The position numbers were made by a program, and so were the translations under genes. Below the pieces are notes generated by a model that was not told the DNA's origin, ran no database searches, and saw nothing but the letters and a program-made list of their open reading frames with translations. This document shows positions 59,913 through 64,000 of a stretch of DNA of 64,000 nt, one piece after another (positions within the stretch are counted from its first letter, which is position 1; each line of letters starts with the position of its first letter). Source of the DNA: Leishmania donovani (lineage: Eukaryota > Euglenozoa > Kinetoplastea > Trypanosomatida > Trypanosomatidae); contig NC_018263.1 in NCBI RefSeq assembly GCF_000227135.1, positions 905,043 through 969,042 on the forward strand, read 5' to 3'.

Positions 59913-62777
59913 ATGTTCTCCCTCAACATCAAAACAGCAGCCTCGCCGTCCTCTGCAGCTCCCGCACCGGCACCGGAAGTGAACGCCGGCGAGGCGCCAT
60001 GGGCGACCATTGACGTGGACGAAGCCGACTCCTTTGAAAGCACACCCTCGACGAACAGCAGCGGTGGTCAGGGCGGCCGTCATCGTTATCAGCATGCCGC
60101 GCAGCCGTCGCACTCTCCGCAGAGTCCCGAGACGCCCATCAAATTTGACCACGGTGCATACCCGCACTGCCCCATCTTCATCCCCTCCAAAGGTCGCTCA
60201 GACCTGGACCGCAGCACCATGGCGGTGCTCGTCCGCGATCTCGTCCCGTTTGTGCTTGTCGTCGAGCGTGAGGAGGCCGATGCGTACAGAGCTATGCTGG
60301 ACCGCCTCGTTGGACAATACTTCGGCTTCGCCGGTATGACTTTTGCCGCGAACGTGGACGATGGCATTGAAGGGGCAACCAAGACGGGGGCAGAGGTCGT
60401 CGTGTCGTCCAGCACTACTCCGGCAGACCTCTGGGCGTTCCCGTGCGCCTGCTGCTGCGGCAGCACTGACGTCGCTGGTTCGCCGTCGTCGCCCACCACA
60501 CCCGGCCTATCGGAGGATGCCTTGCGCGCGTTGGCGCTGCGGCTTTCAGCTGCGTTTCATCATGGCTATGTTTTCGAGCCGTCAGCGTCTGCTGCAGCCG
60601 GCGACCACCACGGCGCTGTTGAGTCGAATGTCTCACCGCCTGTGTCGATCAGTCCAACAGCGCCATCAGCAGCCAGCGGGAGTGCGCGGCGCCCCTCCGC
60701 GGCCTTTGTGCTGCGCAACGTGGACGAGGTCCGCGCGCTCTTCGTGATCGAAGTGCTGCCGGAGACCAATCGTGGGGTCTCCTATGTGCGCAACTACATC
60801 CTACAGGTTCTCGTGCCAAGGCTGATGGTGGCCTGCGGCGTAGATCGGTCAGGGAACGTGGAGGAGCTGCGCCTGTGTGGCACAGGAGAGCACAACACGC
60901 TGACATCGGCGGCGCTGCGGATGGCCGCGCTGGAGCCAGACGTCTACAGTGCCCTTGAGTGGAAGTCAGAGACCGAGTCCTATCTGGACGCACGGCGGGC
61001 GAGCACCACCACGAACGTGGTAACGACAAGCACTGGCAGCGCCGCGGGTACCAGAGATGGCGTCGTGTCGGCGTCGGTGGGAGCGTTGAACGCCCCAACC
61101 GGACAAATTTTGGCGCCAGCGTTCTCGTCGTCGTCTGCGCCACGCTCGTCAAAGCCGTCCTCCGCTGCGGCCGCGACTCGCGGCACGCCTCGCCTTCTGC
61201 ACGGCCTCTTCGGCTTCTACTGGGTCCTGGATGACGACATCTACGGCTTTTACCAGTCGCACGGCTCCAGCACCAAAAACGAGCGCATTAGTACGCGGGC
61301 GATGATGAGAGAGGTGGACATGCGGCTGCGGCAACTGCGGCACAACGCCGACGTGGCCTCGCCATCACCGCCGTCAGTTCCGCCTTCGTGCTTTCAGACA
61401 CCGCCGACCCACAGCAGCGGCAGCGCTGCCGCATCGCCATATGTCTTGTCACACCCGCAGCAACAGCAAAATTTCGTGTTCACGTGCAAGGAGGATGCCC
61501 TACAGAACAATTTCATCTCTGGAGGGAAAGGCCGGCTTCCGACCCTGCAGAACTACAACCTCTACTACACAACCGCCTGCTTCTCGCTCGAGTACAACCG
61601 CTTCGCCCTCGACACGGCTCCGGACACGCTGTCGGTCAACTCCTACAATAACATTGCCTGTCTCTTCAACTACGCGCTGCTGCACAACCCGCCGCAGATG
61701 CGCTACTTCCCCCCTGGGGTGCCGCACGTGAGGCGCGCCGAGGACGCGCTGGTCGGCTACCTCGATCACAGCATGCTCTGGTACCGCTTCGCCGTGCGCG
61801 AAGATTACGACTTCACTCTTCAGCTCATCGCACGTGGCCTCCACACGCTGCGCTTCCGCAGCATCGCCTTCGATGTGCCTCAGATGATGAAGGTGCGTGG
61901 CGGCATGACGGACTACTATCGCAACTGCCACGAAGAGATACGACAGCAGAACGATCGCTTTGTGCTGCAGTGGCCGGCCGTGGCGCAGCACTGGGTGAAG
62001 GGGAAGGAGGGCAACCGTCGAGACGACATACGTGTGCGGTGGGACCTGCTGAGCCCAGCCCGCGCCAAGCACCCCGGTGCCTTCCTGTATCTGAGCACCC
62101 CACTGCCGCAGCTGCAGCCGCAACGCTTGAGTGACGACAGCACCGGCGGAAACGGCGGTGTAGTTAGCAGCAGCGACAGTGCAGCCACTGCAACCGCGGT
62201 GGAAGGCGCGGAAACAGAGACGCGAAAGCGTCTGCGGCCCCCGTCCCCGACTGCTCCCACTGCTGAATCGTCACTTGCCCCTGCAGGCCGTCGCCCCTGC
62301 GTCCAGGCCGCAGCAACGTCTGCGCCCGCTATGTCGTCCACCGCTGCCCGTGACTGGAAAGGTGGCTACGTGGTCGAGCGGTGGCGTGATATCTCACGTG
62401 AGGAGGCGCGGCAGCACGCCGGCCTCGTCGCCCTCTCCAACGATGACATCCACATTGGCCGGACTGTCGCTGTCATACCGCCCTTCTTCGACCAGAAACC
62501 ATCTGTCGTGCGCGCGACAGTGATTGAGCGGGCCGTCGAGCCAACGGACTCCCATTCCAGCAGCGGCCGCTCTGGGAACGCCAGCGCGGCGGAAGCAGGT
62601 GATGCCCAGCAGTCCCTAACGCCGCGCGTGATCTGGACAGCGGTGGCACAAGATGTTCGTGGTATGCCTTTCTTGCACGTTGACACATGCTTTGAGGTGC
62701 CCGCGGAGGGCATCGAAAAGGCCGCCGCCAGCATCGATCAGTTCTTCGCAAAGATGGAGGGCGAGCCTGGCCCATAG
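59913..62777 (+). CDS. JGT: Base J glucosyltransferase (JGT, TET-associated glycosyltransferase family)
   Basis: Adds glucose from UDP-glucose to 5-hydroxymethyl-dU in DNA, the second step of base J (beta-D-glucosyl-hydroxymethyluracil) synthesis after JBP1/JBP2 hydroxylation; nuclear. 954 residues from the ATG at 59913. GT-A-like features: FIPSKGRSDLDRS (89-101) at the start of the catalytic domain, VPFVLVVEREEADAY (111-125), YVRNYIL (291-297), the metal/UDP-sugar motif WVLDDDIYGFYQSHG (437-451), a NYNLYYTTACFSLEYNRFAL segment, and a conserved EDYDFTLQLIARGL followed by SIAFDVPQMMKVRGGM. Low-complexity inserts (Ser/Ala/Thr) separate these blocks (about 185-260, 362-425, 480-520 and after 740). 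The C-terminal ~140 residues (GGYVVERWRDISREEARQHA onward) form another folded part. Identification rests on this motif set and on the known neighbourhood on chromosome 36. The acidic DDD motif is intact. Confidence 0.85.
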   Translation: MFSLNIKTAASPSSAAPAPAPEVNAGEAPWATIDVDEADSFESTPSTNSSGGQGGRHRYQHAAQPSHSPQSPETPIKFDHGAYPHCPIFIPSKGRSDLDRSTMAVLVRDLVPFVLVVEREEADAYRAMLDRLVGQYFGFAGMTFAANVDDGIEGATKTGAEVVVSSSTTPADLWAFPCACCCGSTDVAGSPSSPTTPGLSEDALRALALRLSAAFHHGYVFEPSASAAAGDHHGAVESNVSPPVSISPTAPSAASGSARRPSAAFVLRNVDEVRALFVIEVLPETNRGVSYVRNYILQVLVPRLMVACGVDRSGNVEELRLCGTGEHNTLTSAALRMAALEPDVYSALEWKSETESYLDARRASTTTNVVTTSTGSAAGTRDGVVSASVGALNAPTGQILAPAFSSSSAPRSSKPSSAAAATRGTPRLLHGLFGFYWVLDDDIYGFYQSHGSSTKNERISTRAMMREVDMRLRQLRHNADVASPSPPSVPPSCFQTPPTHSSGSAAASPYVLSHPQQQQNFVFTCKEDALQNNFISGGKGRLPTLQNYNLYYTTACFSLEYNRFALDTAPDTLSVNSYNNIACLFNYALLHNPPQMRYFPPGVPHVRRAEDALVGYLDHSMLWYRFAVREDYDFTLQLIARGLHTLRFRSIAFDVPQMMKVRGGMTDYYRNCHEEIRQQNDRFVLQWPAVAQHWVKGKEGNRRDDIRVRWDLLSPARAKHPGAFLYLSTPLPQLQPQRLSDDSTGGNGGVVSSSDSAATATAVEGAETETRKRLRPPSPTAPTAESSLAPAGRRPCVQAAATSAPAMSSTAARDWKGGYVVERWRDISREEARQHAGLVALSNDDIHIGRTVAVIPPFFDQKPSVVRATVIERAVEPTDSHSSSGRSGNASAAEAGDAQQSLTPRVIWTAVAQDVRGMPFLHVDTCFEVPAEGIEKAAASIDQFFAKMEGEPGP

Positions 62778-64000
62778 AAAATTCAGCCCGCATGGCAGGG
62801 GCAGTGGACGAAGAAAAACGTCTATTGGCGGAAAGGACAGAAAGGCTCGTCCGACGACTGCAAACATCCGACCCACCCACACACCCGCCCCTCTCTCCAC
62901 CCCGTCGTAGAGAGCGTGCGATGGGCCTTGAGTATGAGTGGTGCCCATAGAATCACAGTGTTCTGTTTGCCTGCGTTTGAGGGTTGGGGACGAGAAAGAG
63001 CAAGGCGAATCTAGCGAAGCGTTGCTGCTGCTTGGAGAGGCACACATACACACGCACACGCACACGGGCATCCTCTCTTTCCTTCTTCACAAAAACGAAT
63101 GCGCTGGTGAAGCATTCTTCGTGCTCGTTTCCAATCTTTACTCTTTCACTGGTGTAGCACAACACGCTCGGTGACATGGTCACCGCAGTCCACATCGCTT
63201 GATCGGCATCCATCTCTTGCCGTGATGAAAGACACATGCGCTCTATATATTGCACCTCGTAGGAACAACTTGACGGGGGTGCAGTGCCCCAGTGCAGCAT
63301 TCAGATGACAGTGGTTTCACCGAGCCTGAGCTAAGTGGTAGTCCGGTAGAGTTGCACTGGAAGGGGCTCCGCCCCTGCACCATCACCTACCCCCTCCCTC
63401 CTCTCCAACTGGAAGGGTGAGCCAGCCGCTCGCTGCAACGAAGCGCCGCTTCACTTCCATATCAAAGACATACTCCCGTCGACCACCGCTTGCGTACGCA
63501 TCCGTCACCACGGCCACTACAGCACCTCCTTGACCCTCTCCCTTTGCCCTGCTTTGTCTGTCGCATGCTCTTCGTGTCGTTTCGGCGTGTGCTCACGTGC
63601 TGCTGCCATGGCCGGGTTGCTGTTGTCCTGATGCGCTGCGGCGTACTTACTGACAACATCATCGATATGTCGATCCGCTCCTGCGGGCACACACACACCA
63701 AACACGCTCGCACGGGCACTCTCGAATTCGCCGGCTCTCTTCTTTCGTCGGTTTGTCTGTCTGCCGATGCCCCTTCTGCGTTTTACTTTCTTGTTCGGCT
63801 TTGAAGTTCTCTTCTTCGCACCGTCATTACCTTTGCTCCCGTGTACTGCATCCCCCCACCCCCCACCCCCACCCCCCACCCTTCGCTTCAGCCTCCTCCG
63901 TCCATACGCAAAGTTGGGGGCAACCTCCGCGGTCCTCTGAAGATCTCTAGGTTCTCGCTCAGCTCTGTACACTACCTCTTCGCTTGTTTTTCCCTACTTA
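62778..64000. other. JGT 3' UTR and right-edge spacer
   Basis: About 1.2 kb. Balanced 3' UTR, then pyrimidine-rich sequence with a C-rich (CCCCCA)n stretch near 63852-63880. GAAGGGGCTCCGCCCCTGC (about 63361-63379) contains a short GGGGC/GCCCC hairpin. No gene starts before the window ends. Confidence 0.55.

Noticed and set aside
63270..63460. Possible further SIDER fragment (GTGCAGTGCCCCAGTGCAGC)
   Set aside because: Only a short resemblance to the 5' part of copy B; order and spacing of other SIDER matches are absent.
1..64000. CRISPR arrays, operons with Shine-Dalgarno sites, riboswitches, rho-independent terminators
   Set aside because: The sequence is a eukaryotic trypanosomatid chromosome; the short tandem repeats are microsatellites, not spacer-separated repeats.

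Overview
The window looks like a piece of a Leishmania (trypanosomatid) chromosome. All sixteen confidently called protein genes lie on the + strand and are intron-free, with strongly GC-rich third positions. They are separated by long pyrimidine-rich, microsatellite-rich spacers that end in polypyrimidine tract + AG signals (spliced-leader acceptors). This is the layout of one directional (polycistronic) gene cluster. The order glucokinase - cytosolic GAPDH - tyrosine aminotransferase and, further on, the base J glucosyltransferase matches, as I recall it, the region of Leishmania chromosome 36 (chromosome 35 in Viannia species). The species cannot be fixed from the sequence alone.

Layout. 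1-12.7 kb: a basic coiled-coil protein of unknown function (probably cut by the left edge), the translation-associated GTPase DRG1, a guanylate-kinase-like protein, a divergent GET4-like protein, and the BBSome subunit BBS4. 12.7-16.8 kb: a SIDER2-type retroposon and a NEK-like protein kinase with an HHD catalytic motif. 16.8-28.9 kb: a 12 kb stretch in which I find no convincing gene. 28.9-39.6 kb: an unknown membrane protein, mitoribosomal bS18m, glucokinase, a second SIDER2 copy 409/410 identical to the first, endonuclease V, and a membrane-anchored short-chain dehydrogenase lacking its catalytic lysine. 41.5-47.2 kb: cytosolic GAPDH and tyrosine aminotransferase. 47.2-55.6 kb: an 8.4 kb repeat-rich region with two N gaps. 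Each gap is flanked by near-identical sequence, and diverged SIDER-like pieces and strong hairpins lie around them. 55.6-64 kb: an unknown protein built from three ~78-residue modules, a small protein with one hydrophobic segment, a candidate 89-residue ORF, and JGT, the glucosyltransferase that completes base J synthesis.

Functional links. The cluster is not an operon in the bacterial sense: trypanosomatid neighbours are co-transcribed but rarely share a pathway. Glucokinase and GAPDH are both bacterial-type enzymes of sugar catabolism. Glucokinase ends in SNL, which suggests glycosomal import, whereas this GAPDH has no such tail and is the cytosolic isoform. Control is expected to be post-transcriptional, through 3' UTRs and the SIDER2 elements inside them.

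Most worth a second look: the 78-residue-periodic repeat protein, three enzymes with altered catalytic residues (glucokinase His to Cys, SDR Lys to Gln, kinase HRD to HHD), the divergent GET4, the 12 kb coding-poor interval, and the gap-bounded duplications with nearby palindromes.
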